Source: Actinomycetota bacterium
Lineage (GTDB): Bacteria; Actinomycetota; Acidimicrobiia; Acidimicrobiales; Iamiaceae
Length of the DNA: 7,954 bases
Assembly: GCA_017882935.1 (NCBI GenBank)
Contig: JADGOP010000092.1
Location: 1 to 7,954, forward strand
Reading direction: 5' to 3'
Numbering within the stretch: position 1 is the stretch's first letter; each line of letters begins with the position of its first letter. The translations under genes were made by a program, and so were the position numbers. The notes under the pieces were generated by a model that ran no database searches, had not been told where the DNA came from, and saw nothing but the letters and a program-made list of their open reading frames with translations. Shown here piece after piece: positions 1 through 4,859 of the stretch.

Positions 1-511
1 CCTCCTGAAGCTCCCCAAGGAGGACGCCAGCCGCCTGGCGCGCACCATCGTCGATGCCAAGGAGCGGGTGTCGTGGTGTACCCGGTGCTTCAACCTGGCC
101 GAGGGCCCCGAGTGCCCGATCTGCTCCGACGCCCGCCGTGACACCTCGGTGCTGTGCGTGGTCGAGGAGCCGCGCGACCTCGTGGCGGTCGAGAAGACCC
201 GGGAGTTCCGCGGCCGCTACCACGTGCTCGGCGGGGCCATCAACCCCATCGAGGGCGTCGGCCCCGACCAGCTCCACGTCAAGGAGCTGCTCGCCCGCAT
301 CGGCGACGAGGGGGTGGAGGAGGTCATCCTCTGCACCAACCCCAACATCGAGGGCGAGGCCACGGCGCTCTACCTCGGCAAGCTGCTCAAGCAGCTGGGC
401 ATCTCGGTCACGCGCATCGCCAGCGGCCTGCCGGTGGGTGGCGACCTCGAGTACGCCGACGAGCTCACCCTGGGCCGGGCCCTCGAGGGTCGCCGAGAGG
501 TCGCCGGCTGA
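1..511 (+). CDS. recR: Recombination mediator protein RecR (5'-truncated)
   Basis: RecR acts in the RecFOR pathway, helping load RecA at single-stranded gaps during recombinational repair in the cytoplasm. The frame is open from base 2 (base 1 is a leftover codon position) to a TGA at 509-511, giving 169 visible residues. In fragment numbering, a four-cysteine zinc site (C26, C29, C38, C41; CxxC-x8-CxxC) comes first. The Toprim domain follows, from about LCVVE (residues 51-55) through [10 protein letters not shown]. The C-terminal RecR signature [20 protein letters not shown] closes the protein. By comparison with E. coli RecR (about 200 residues, first zinc cysteine near 57), roughly 30 N-terminal residues carrying the helix-hairpin-helix lie outside the window. 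The stretch from codon 1 already matches the family, so the GTG at 68 is not the start. RecR commonly follows dnaX and an EbfC/YbaB gene; this cannot be checked here. Confidence 0.97.
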   Translation, partial: LLKLPKEDASRLARTIVDAKERVSWCTRCFNLAEGPECPICSDARRDTSVLCVVEEPRDLVAVEKTREFRGRYHVLGGAINPIEGVGPDQLHVKELLARIGDEGVEEVILCTNPNIEGEATALYLGKLLKQLGISVTRIASGLPVGGDLEYADELTLGRALEGRREVAG

Positions 512-529
512 CGGCCGAGAGACCGTTCG

Positions 530-568
530 AAAAAAGGACCACCCCGGTGGATCGGGGGCGGGCGGTCC
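530..568 (-). terminator. Minus-strand hairpin followed by U6
   Basis: Read on the minus strand, GGACC (568-564) can pair with GGTCC (540-536), and CCCC (558-555) with GGGG (545-542) inside it. The stem is followed directly by six T residues (535-530). This is the only hairpin-plus-U-tract arrangement I see in the window. It would end either read-through from the DUF2269-like gene or a short RNA starting near 638. The pairing competes with the 552-573 stem, so strength is uncertain. Confidence 0.42.
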
Positions 569-589
569 CCCGACCCACCGTTTGGTGGG
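552..589 (+). terminator. Tandem hairpins after recR
   Basis: Two GC-rich stem-loops begin 40 bases past the recR stop. The first pairs TCGGGGG (552-558) with CCCCCGA (567-573) around an 8-base loop. The second, immediately after, pairs CCCACC (574-579) with GGTGGG (584-589) around GTTT. No U-tract follows, which is usual for terminators in high-GC actinobacteria. The same sequence could instead be part of the minus-strand RNA proposed here, so the role is inferred. Confidence 0.45.
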
Positions 590-641
590 GTGGCCCCTTC
601 GCAGTTCCGGCCAGGTGGAGGGGGGAGGGAGACCTGCCCGG

Positions 642-670
642 AAGTTACGATCCCGTTACCGACATGGCAG
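642..670 (-). promoter_or_regulatory. Possible promoter for the candidate small RNA
   Basis: On the minus strand, CTGCCA (670-665; four of six matches to TTGACA) and TAACTT (647-642; the TANNNT pattern) are separated by exactly 17 bases. Transcription would start near 635-639, at the first hairpin of the candidate RNA. The GTTAC direct repeat (644-648, 655-659) overlaps the -10 and spacer and could be a regulator site. Such matches occur by chance, so confidence is low. Confidence 0.28.
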
Positions 671-802
671 CTTCATGACGAAGCAACCATGCGGGCAACA
701 CGCCTGTGGGGAGAGCATAGGGCAAAAGACCCATGAGGGCACGAGCTCTTGGGGAAATCTCCGCTGACCGGTCCGTCCGACCCAGCAAGCAGAGGCCATT
801 GT

Positions 803-858
803 CCTGAGAGGCCGCCCTGTTGATCGACGTGGAATGCCTATCCGTGCGGCCTCTCAGG
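803..858. repeat. 13-bp perfect inverted repeat at the 3' end of the DUF2269-like gene
   Basis: CCTGAGAGGCCGC (803-815) is the exact reverse complement of 846-858, with a 30-base spacer. The right arm covers the stop codon (856-854) of the minus-strand gene, so its mRNA would fold with the stop codon inside a stem. The hairpin may act as a terminator or an mRNA 3'-end stabiliser. The long spacer and missing U-tract make it atypical for either. Confidence 0.6.
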
Positions 859-1357
859 CCACCAGCCACGAGGTGGTGGGGCCGAACACCATGAGCAGCA
901 CCACGAGGAGCAGGATCAGGTGCAGCATCCCGCTCGACGCGGCGATGCGCTTCTCGAGCGACACCCGGTCGGGGGCGCCCGCGGGCTGCGTGGCGGTGAG
1001 CGGACCGAGGCGGCGGGCCGCCGGCTGGAGCACGCCGAACGAGATCGCGAGGCCCACGAGGTAGAGGCCGAGCGAGGCCGACACCCACGGCTCCTTGAAC
1101 GTGTACACCTTGTCGCTGAGCAGCAGCGCGGCGATGCCGAACACCGGGACCGCCAGGATGAACATCTCGGCGATCTTGCTCACCAGCTCGAGCGGCTTGC
1201 CGACCGCTGCGGCCGCCTCACCGGTGAGCCTGCTCTGGGCCTTGCCCCAGATGCCGTTGAGGATCACGCCGCCGAACCCGACGATCACACAGATCAGGTG
1301 CAGCGTCAGCGCGGTCAGGTAGGCCCAACCCGTGAGCCCGGTGGTGGTGGCAAGCAT
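854..1357 (-). CDS. DUF2269-like four-helix integral membrane protein
   Basis: This 167-residue protein of unknown function is predicted to sit in the cytoplasmic membrane. Four hydrophobic segments are visible at about residues 11-34, 65-81, 91-110 and 145-163. A polar, charged loop (115-142) lies between helices 3 and 4. H20 in helix 1, the FKEPW at 87-91 entering helix 3, and the overall size fit DUF2269-type small membrane proteins; the assignment is by resemblance only. The ATG at 1357-1355 is chosen because AGGGAGA lies just upstream and the first helix follows immediately. The frame stays open upstream to 1627 but crosses the thiolase terminator and has no membrane or domain character. 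The gene has its own promoter region and is probably monocistronic. No catalytic motif is visible. Confidence 0.8.
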   Translation of the reverse strand: MLATTTGLTGWAYLTALTLHLICVIVGFGGVILNGIWGKAQSRLTGEAAAAVGKPLELVSKIAEMFILAVPVFGIAALLLSDKVYTFKEPWVSASLGLYLVGLAISFGVLQPAARRLGPLTATQPAGAPDRVSLEKRIAASSGMLHLILLLVVLLMVFGPTTSWLVA

Positions 1358-1370
1358 GCAGGGTCTCCCT

Positions 1371-1399
1371 CGATCCGCCCGATTGGCGACCGGATCGTA
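1371..1399 (-). promoter_or_regulatory. Promoter -10 with overlapping palindrome, DUF2269-like gene
   Basis: TACGAT on the minus strand (1399-1394) fits the TANNNT -10 pattern and would place the start of transcription about 30 bases before the ATG at 1357. A perfect 7-bp inverted repeat, CGATCCG (1371-1377) and CGGATCG (1391-1397) with 13 bases between, overlaps this -10 and the presumed start site. That position would suit a repressor operator. No good -35 box is visible at the right spacing. Confidence 0.4.
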
Positions 1400-1477
1400 G
1401 CGGCGCAGGCGTCGGCTCCCGGCGATGTCGCGTGACCGCCCACGACGCCGGAGCGGGGCGGGGCCGGGGCGGACGCG

Positions 1478-1507
1478 GAGGAGCCCGCACCGGAGTGCGG
1501 GCTCCTC
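1478..1507 (-). terminator. Strong hairpin terminator after the thiolase gene
   Basis: A perfect 13-bp stem (1478-1490 with 1495-1507) closes a 4-base loop, CGGA, 43 bases past the thiolase stop on the minus strand. No U-tract follows, as is common in actinobacteria, but the stem is very stable. It separates the thiolase transcript from the DUF2269-like gene downstream. Confidence 0.72.
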
Positions 1508-1550
1508 GTCGTGGTCGGGTGGGCCTGCCGCGACCGGCGCGGGCCGGTGG

Positions 1551-2732
1551 CTACAGCGCGCGCAGCAGGATGGCGTCGCCCTGGCCGCCACCACCGCACA
1601 GCGCGGCGGCACCGAGGCCACCGCCACGGCGCTTCAGCTCGTGGAGGAGGGTGAGGGCCACGCGGTTGCCGGACATGCCGACGGGGTGGCCGAGGGCGAT
1701 GGCGCCTCCGTTCACGTTGACGATCTCGTCGGTGATGCCGAGGTCGGCCATGGAGGCCACGCCGACGGCGGCGAAGGCCTCGTTCAGCTCGAACAGGTCG
1801 ATGTCGGCGATCTTGATGCCGGCCCGGTCGGCCGCGGCCTTGATCGAGCGCGACGGCTGGGTGAGCAGCGACGGGTCGGGACCGGCGACCTGGCCGTACC
1901 CGAGGATCTCGCCGAGCGGGGCGATGCCGAGCTCCTCGGCCTTCTTCGCCGAGGTGACGACCACGGCCGAGCCGCCGTCGGAGATCTGGCTGGCGTTGCC
2001 GGCGGTGATGTTGCCGGCCTTGTCGAACGCCGGGCGCAGCTTGCCGAGCGAGTCGATCGTGGTCTCGGGGCGGACGCCCTCGTCGGTGTCGACCATGATC
2101 GGGTCGCCCTTGCGCTGGGGCACGGGCACGGCGACGATCTCGTCGGCGAACTTGCCGTCCTTGATGGCGTTGGCGGCACGCTCGTGCGACTTGGCGGCGA
2201 GCTCGTCCTGCGGGGCGCGGTCGATGCCGGCCGAGGCGGCGTACTTCTCGGTGCCGGCGCCCATGGCCACCTGGTCGAAGGCGCAGAAGAGGCCGTCGAA
2301 CATCATCGAGTCGACGACCTTCTGGTCGCCGAGACGGTAGCCCGCACGGGCACCGGGGAGCAGGTAGGGGGCGTTGGTCATGGACTCCATGCCACCGGCC
2401 ACCACGATCTCGGCGTCACCGCTCTGCACCATCTGGTGGGCCAGGTAGATGCTGTTGAGGCCCGAGAGGCACACCTTGTTGACGGTGGTGCTCGGGACGC
2501 TCATGGAGATGCCGGCCTTGGTGGCAGCCTGGCGCGACGGGATCTGGCCGGCGCCGGCCTGCAGCACCTGGCCCATGAACACGTAGTCGACCTGGTCGGC
2601 TGAGACGCCGGCCCGCTCGAGCGCGGCGGCGATGGCGACAGCCCCCAGATCGGCCGCGCTGAGCGACGCGAAGGCACCGGACAGCTTGCCGATCGGCGTA
2701 CGTGCGCCGGCGAGAATGACGGATCCAGCCAT
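1551..2732 (-). CDS. Acetyl-CoA C-acetyltransferase (thiolase II family)
   Basis: This 393-residue cytoplasmic enzyme condenses two acetyl-CoA to acetoacetyl-CoA, or cleaves it in reverse. Thiolase landmarks are in order: start VILAGARTPIGK, nucleophile C88 in KVCLSG, NEAFAA with N317, GHPVGMSG with H349, and second catalytic cysteine C379 in CGGGG. Length equals the biosynthetic thiolases such as Zoogloea PhaA. The ATG at 2732 is supported by GGGGGAG seven bases upstream and by alignment at residue 1; the open frame continues upstream to 2846 without homology. Where Zoogloea thiolase has His156 (YHMG), this protein has Ala (VAMG, A156), which might alter substrate range. It is transcribed divergently from ccrA, which suggests supply of C4 units for the ethylmalonyl-CoA pathway. 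A beta-ketothiolase role in fatty-acid oxidation is the main alternative. Confidence 0.94.
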   Translation of the reverse strand: MAGSVILAGARTPIGKLSGAFASLSAADLGAVAIAAALERAGVSADQVDYVFMGQVLQAGAGQIPSRQAATKAGISMSVPSTTVNKVCLSGLNSIYLAHQMVQSGDAEIVVAGGMESMTNAPYLLPGARAGYRLGDQKVVDSMMFDGLFCAFDQVAMGAGTEKYAASAGIDRAPQDELAAKSHERAANAIKDGKFADEIVAVPVPQRKGDPIMVDTDEGVRPETTIDSLGKLRPAFDKAGNITAGNASQISDGGSAVVVTSAKKAEELGIAPLGEILGYGQVAGPDPSLLTQPSRSIKAAADRAGIKIADIDLFELNEAFAAVGVASMADLGITDEIVNVNGGAIALGHPVGMSGNRVALTLLHELKRRGGGLGAAALCGGGGQGDAILLRAL

Positions 2733-2829
2733 GGTGGAACTCCCCCGAGGAGTCGGTTGACAAGTGCCGGCAAGCGTAGTGACCGCGCGGTAACTCCCAC
2801 CAAAGGAACCCGCCTCCACCGCATCCTCC

Positions 2830-2868
2830 GGGGACGGTTTCGGCACGACATGCGCCGAAACCGTCCCC
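2830..2868. promoter_or_regulatory. 15-bp perfect palindrome between divergent thiolase and ccrA genes
   Basis: GGGGACGGTTTCGGC (2830-2844) is exactly repeated in inverse at 2854-2868, leaving a 9-base spacer. It lies 97 bases upstream of the thiolase ATG and 74 bases upstream of the ccrA ATG, the only other content of this 210-base divergent region being promoters. A dimeric regulator bound here could control both transcripts. A TetR-family activator of ccr, CcrR, is known in Methylobacterium, but no regulator gene is in this window. Alternatively it could be a hairpin in a leader RNA. Confidence 0.6.
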
Positions 2869-2903
2869 AGAGCGCGGCGTGGGGCAGGTCACCCGGCGGC
2901 CCC

Positions 2904-2934
2904 TTGGGTGGTGCCCGGTGACGATCGGTAAGGT
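2904..2934 (+). promoter_or_regulatory. Possible leaderless promoter of ccrA
   Basis: TTGGGT (2904-2909) and TAAGGT (2929-2934, TANNNT) are 19 bases apart. The -10 ends 8 bases before the ccrA ATG, so transcription would begin at or next to the start codon. Consistent with this, no convincing Shine-Dalgarno sequence precedes the ATG. Leaderless mRNAs are common in actinobacteria. The spacing is slightly long for sigma-70. Confidence 0.35.
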
Positions 2935-2942
2935 TCGCGGCC

Positions 2943-4280
2943 ATGCGTGAGATCCTCGAAGCAATCCAGGCCGGGGCATCCGGTGACGACATCGGCAACC
3001 TCCCCATCCCCGAGTCCTACCGGGCCGCCTTCGTCCAGCGCGACGAGGCCGGCATGTGGGAGGGCGTGGCGTCCGAGGACAAGGACCCGCGCAAGTCGCT
3101 CCACGTGGGCGAGATCCCCACGCCCGAGCTGGCACCCGACGAGGCCTACGTGGCCGTCATGGCGTCGGCCATCAACTTCAACACGGTGTGGACCTCGATC
3201 TTCGAGCCCCTGTCCACGTTCGGCTTCCTCGACCGCCTCGGCAAGGAGAGCGTGTGGGGCGCCCGCCACGCCCGCGACTTCCACGCGGTCGGGTCCGACG
3301 CGTCGGGCGTCGTGGTGAAGGTCGGCTCCGCGGTGCGCAAGTGGAAGCCGGGCGACAAGGTCACCGTGCACTGCAACTACGTCGACGACCAGTCGCCGTC
3401 GGCGCACGACGACTCGATGCTCGCCGACAACCAGCGCATCTGGGGCTTCGAGACCAACTACGGCGGCCTCGCCGACCTCGCCCTGGTCAAGGCCAACCAG
3501 CTCATGCCCAAGCCCGCGCACCTCACGTGGGAAGAGGCGGCGTGCAACGCGCTGTGCAACTCCACCAGCTACCGCATGATCGTGTCGAAGCACGCGGGTG
3601 CCCTCGAGCAGGGCCAGGCGGTGCTCATCTGGGGCGCCACGGGCGGCATCGGCGGCTACGCGGTGCAGTACGTCCTCAACGGCGGCGGCATCCCGGTGGG
3701 CGTCGTGTCCTCACCCGAGCGCGCCGAGCTGCTGCGTGCCATGGGCTGCGAGCACGTCATCGACCGCAAGGCCAACGGCTACAAGTTCTGGGCCGACGAG
3801 CACACCCAGGACGAGAAGGAGTGGCGCCGCCTCGGCAAGGACATCCGCGGCCTCATCGGGCGCGACGTCGACACCGTGTTCGAGCACCCGGGTCGCTCAA
3901 CCTTCGGCGCGTCGGTGTTCGTGGCGGCGCGCGGCGGCAAGATCGTCACCTGTGCCGCCACGTCCGGCTACATGATCGAGTACGACAACCGCCACCTCTG
4001 GATGAAGCTCAAGAGCATCGTCAGCTCGCACTTCGCCAACTACAAGGAGGCGTGGGCGGCCAACCAGCTCCTCGCCGAAGGCAAGATCCAGCCCCTCCTG
4101 AGCCGGGTCTACGGCCTCGACGAGGTGGGCGAGGCCGCCCGGGCCGTGCACCGCAACGAGACCGAGGGCAAGGTCGGCGTGCTGTGCCTCGCCCCCGAAG
4201 AGGGCCTCGGCATCGACGACCCCGCCTTCCGCGAGCAGGTCGGCGAAGACAAGATCACCCTCTTCCGCAACGCCGGCTGA
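2943..4280 (+). CDS. ccrA: Crotonyl-CoA carboxylase/reductase
   Basis: CCR catalyses NADPH- and CO2-dependent reductive carboxylation of crotonyl-CoA to (2S)-ethylmalonyl-CoA, the defining step of the ethylmalonyl-CoA pathway. The 445 residues match the family's usual length and medium-chain dehydrogenase fold. Recognisable stretches are AINFNTVWTSIFEP (76-89), NYGGLADL (172-179), NSTSYRMI (206-213), the nucleotide-binding GATGGIGGYA (231-240) and HPGRSTFGASVF (315-326). The CO2-pocket residues known from Kitasatospora CCR (Asn81, Phe170, Glu171, His365) have counterparts at N80, F169, E170 and H363, so carboxylase rather than simple reductase activity is expected. The ATG at 2943 begins right at the conserved N-terminus. 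The epimerase gene follows after 45 bases. Extender-unit supply for polyketides is an alternative use, but no such cluster is seen. Confidence 0.96.
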   Translation: MREILEAIQAGASGDDIGNLPIPESYRAAFVQRDEAGMWEGVASEDKDPRKSLHVGEIPTPELAPDEAYVAVMASAINFNTVWTSIFEPLSTFGFLDRLGKESVWGARHARDFHAVGSDASGVVVKVGSAVRKWKPGDKVTVHCNYVDDQSPSAHDDSMLADNQRIWGFETNYGGLADLALVKANQLMPKPAHLTWEEAACNALCNSTSYRMIVSKHAGALEQGQAVLIWGATGGIGGYAVQYVLNGGGIPVGVVSSPERAELLRAMGCEHVIDRKANGYKFWADEHTQDEKEWRRLGKDIRGLIGRDVDTVFEHPGRSTFGASVFVAARGGKIVTCAATSGYMIEYDNRHLWMKLKSIVSSHFANYKEAWAANQLLAEGKIQPLLSRVYGLDEVGEAARAVHRNETEGKVGVLCLAPEEGLGIDDPAFREQVGEDKITLFRNAG

Positions 4281-4325
4281 CCCCGGCGCCACACCCCCGC
4301 TCCCGCCGAACCCTCGGAGATCCCC

Positions 4326-4826
4326 ATGAGCCCACTCGCCGCCTCGAACCCCTACGAGAACTCCGAGCCGTTCGACCTGAGCCTCGACACCGACGACCTC
4401 GACGAGGCCATGGCCGACGACGGCAACCTCCTCACCGAGATCGACCACATCGCCATCGCGGTGCGCGACCTGCCGGCGGCCATCGACTTCTACCGCGACA
4501 CGTTCGGCGCCCTCGTCGAGCACCGCGAGGTCGTCGACTCCGACGGAGTCGAGGAGGCGTTGCTGAAGGTGGCCGACAGCTACATCCAGCTGCTCACCCC
4601 CACCCGCGACGACTCGCCGGTTGCCAAGTACCTCGAGAAGAAGGGCGAGGGGCTGCACCACGTCGGCTACCGCGTCGACGACTGCGCCGCCGCGCTGCAG
4701 TCGGTGAAGGACAACGGCGGGCGGGTCATCGACGAGGCACCCCGCCCCGGCTCCCGGGGCACCACCGTGGCCTTCGTCCACCCGAAGACCAGCTTCGGCA
4801 CCCTCATCGAGCTCGTCGAGGAGTAG
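4326..4826 (+). CDS. mce: Methylmalonyl/ethylmalonyl-CoA epimerase
   Basis: This metal-dependent enzyme interconverts (2R)- and (2S)-methylmalonyl-CoA; in the ethylmalonyl-CoA pathway it also epimerises ethylmalonyl-CoA, the product of the upstream gene. The core (residues 38-166) has two VOC-type beta-alpha-beta-beta-beta repeats. Likely metal ligands are H41 (IDHIAIAV), Q88 (YIQLL), H111 or H112 (GLHHVGY) and E162 (LIELVEE), by analogy with the Propionibacterium enzyme (His12, Gln65, His91, Glu141). At 166 residues it is longer than the usual 130-150, because of a 35-residue acidic N-terminal extension. GGAG (4316-4319) six bases before the ATG at 4326 supports that start; an internal ATG at 4410 would remove most of the extension. 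It is co-transcribed with ccrA. Another VOC lyase is possible but less likely. Confidence 0.92.
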   Translation: MSPLAASNPYENSEPFDLSLDTDDLDEAMADDGNLLTEIDHIAIAVRDLPAAIDFYRDTFGALVEHREVVDSDGVEEALLKVADSYIQLLTPTRDDSPVAKYLEKKGEGLHHVGYRVDDCAAALQSVKDNGGRVIDEAPRPGSRGTTVAFVHPKTSFGTLIELVEE

Positions 4827-4844
4827 CCCGGACCACGCCGGGCT
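4825..4844. terminator. Bidirectional hairpin between convergent genes
   Basis: AGCCCGG (4825-4831) pairs perfectly with CCGGGCT (4838-4844) around a 6-base loop. It sits in the 33-base gap between the convergent epimerase and methyltransferase genes, with the left arm sharing the last two bases of the epimerase stop codon. It can fold in either transcript, so it probably ends both. No U-tract is present on either side. Confidence 0.6.
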
Positions 4845-4859
4845 GTCGCCGCCGCCAGG

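Larger units (their letters stand above)
530..639 (-). ncRNA. Candidate small RNA with C-rich loop
   Basis: A minus-strand transcript from about 635-639 to the U6 run would be roughly 105-110 nucleotides. Its first hairpin is the 5' part of an inverted repeat pairing 632-643 with 605-616 (one internal mismatch). The 15-base loop (631-617) is all pyrimidine on this strand and contains six consecutive C residues (625-620). Two more GC-rich hairpins and a U6 terminator follow. Short GC-rich hairpins with six or more C in the loop, ending in a terminator, resemble the actinobacterial 6C small RNA. Only one loop here qualifies, whereas that family has two, so membership is not claimed. On the plus strand the same loop would be G-rich. 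Existence rests only on structure and promoter-like spacing. Confidence 0.28.
512..853. other. Structured non-coding interval between convergent genes
   Basis: These 342 bases separate recR from the convergent DUF2269-like gene. No credible protein gene is visible. Open frames here use codons such as ATA, CAA, CCA and TGT that the neighbouring genes avoid. Instead there is a run of inverted repeats: 552-558/567-573, 574-579/584-589, 605-616/632-643 (one mismatch), 670-674/680-684, 712-716/745-749 enclosing 720-722/730-732, 751-754/759-762 and 803-815/846-858. A direct repeat of GTTAC at 644-648 and 655-659 is spaced 11 bases, about one helical turn. The left half is annotated separately as a possible minus-strand RNA with terminators. 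The middle (about 655-800) matches no RNA family I can name. Confidence 0.7.

Noticed and set aside
675..767. Short 30-codon open frame MTKQPCGQHACGE... between recR and the DUF2269-like gene
   Set aside because: No Shine-Dalgarno sequence, its start lies in a hairpin loop, and its codons (ATA, CAA, CCA, TGT) are unlike the neighbours' usage.
54..767. Plus-strand open frame starting inside recR and running across the intergenic region
   Set aside because: Out of frame with recR; Ser/Arg-rich low-complexity product over recR, then non-coding sequence.
640..790. Cyclic-di-AMP (ydaO) or other known riboswitch
   Set aside because: The GTTAC motifs recall actinobacterial leaders with that switch, but the conserved core sequences I know for it are missing and no plus-strand gene follows.
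512..853. SRP RNA, tmRNA, RNase P RNA or tRNA genes
   Set aside because: None of the signature sequences or cloverleaf elements of these RNAs is present on either strand.
1358..1627. N-terminal extension of the DUF2269-like gene by 90 codons
   Set aside because: It runs through the thiolase terminator and into the thiolase 3' end, while the ATG at 1357 has a good ribosome site directly before the first membrane helix.
1425..2603. Long plus-strand open frame opposite the thiolase gene
   Set aside because: It is the antisense shadow of the thiolase; the product is low-complexity Gly/Val/Asp/His sequence with no domain, and no ribosome site precedes it.
2733..2846. N-terminal extension of the thiolase by 38 codons
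   Set aside because: Thiolases begin at the VILAGARTPIG strand; the extension has no similarity, crosses part of the palindrome, and the ATG at 2732 has a ribosome site.
3897..4781. Minus-strand open frame opposite ccrA and the epimerase gene
   Set aside because: Val/Glu/Gly-rich antisense shadow of the sense genes; no homology recognised.
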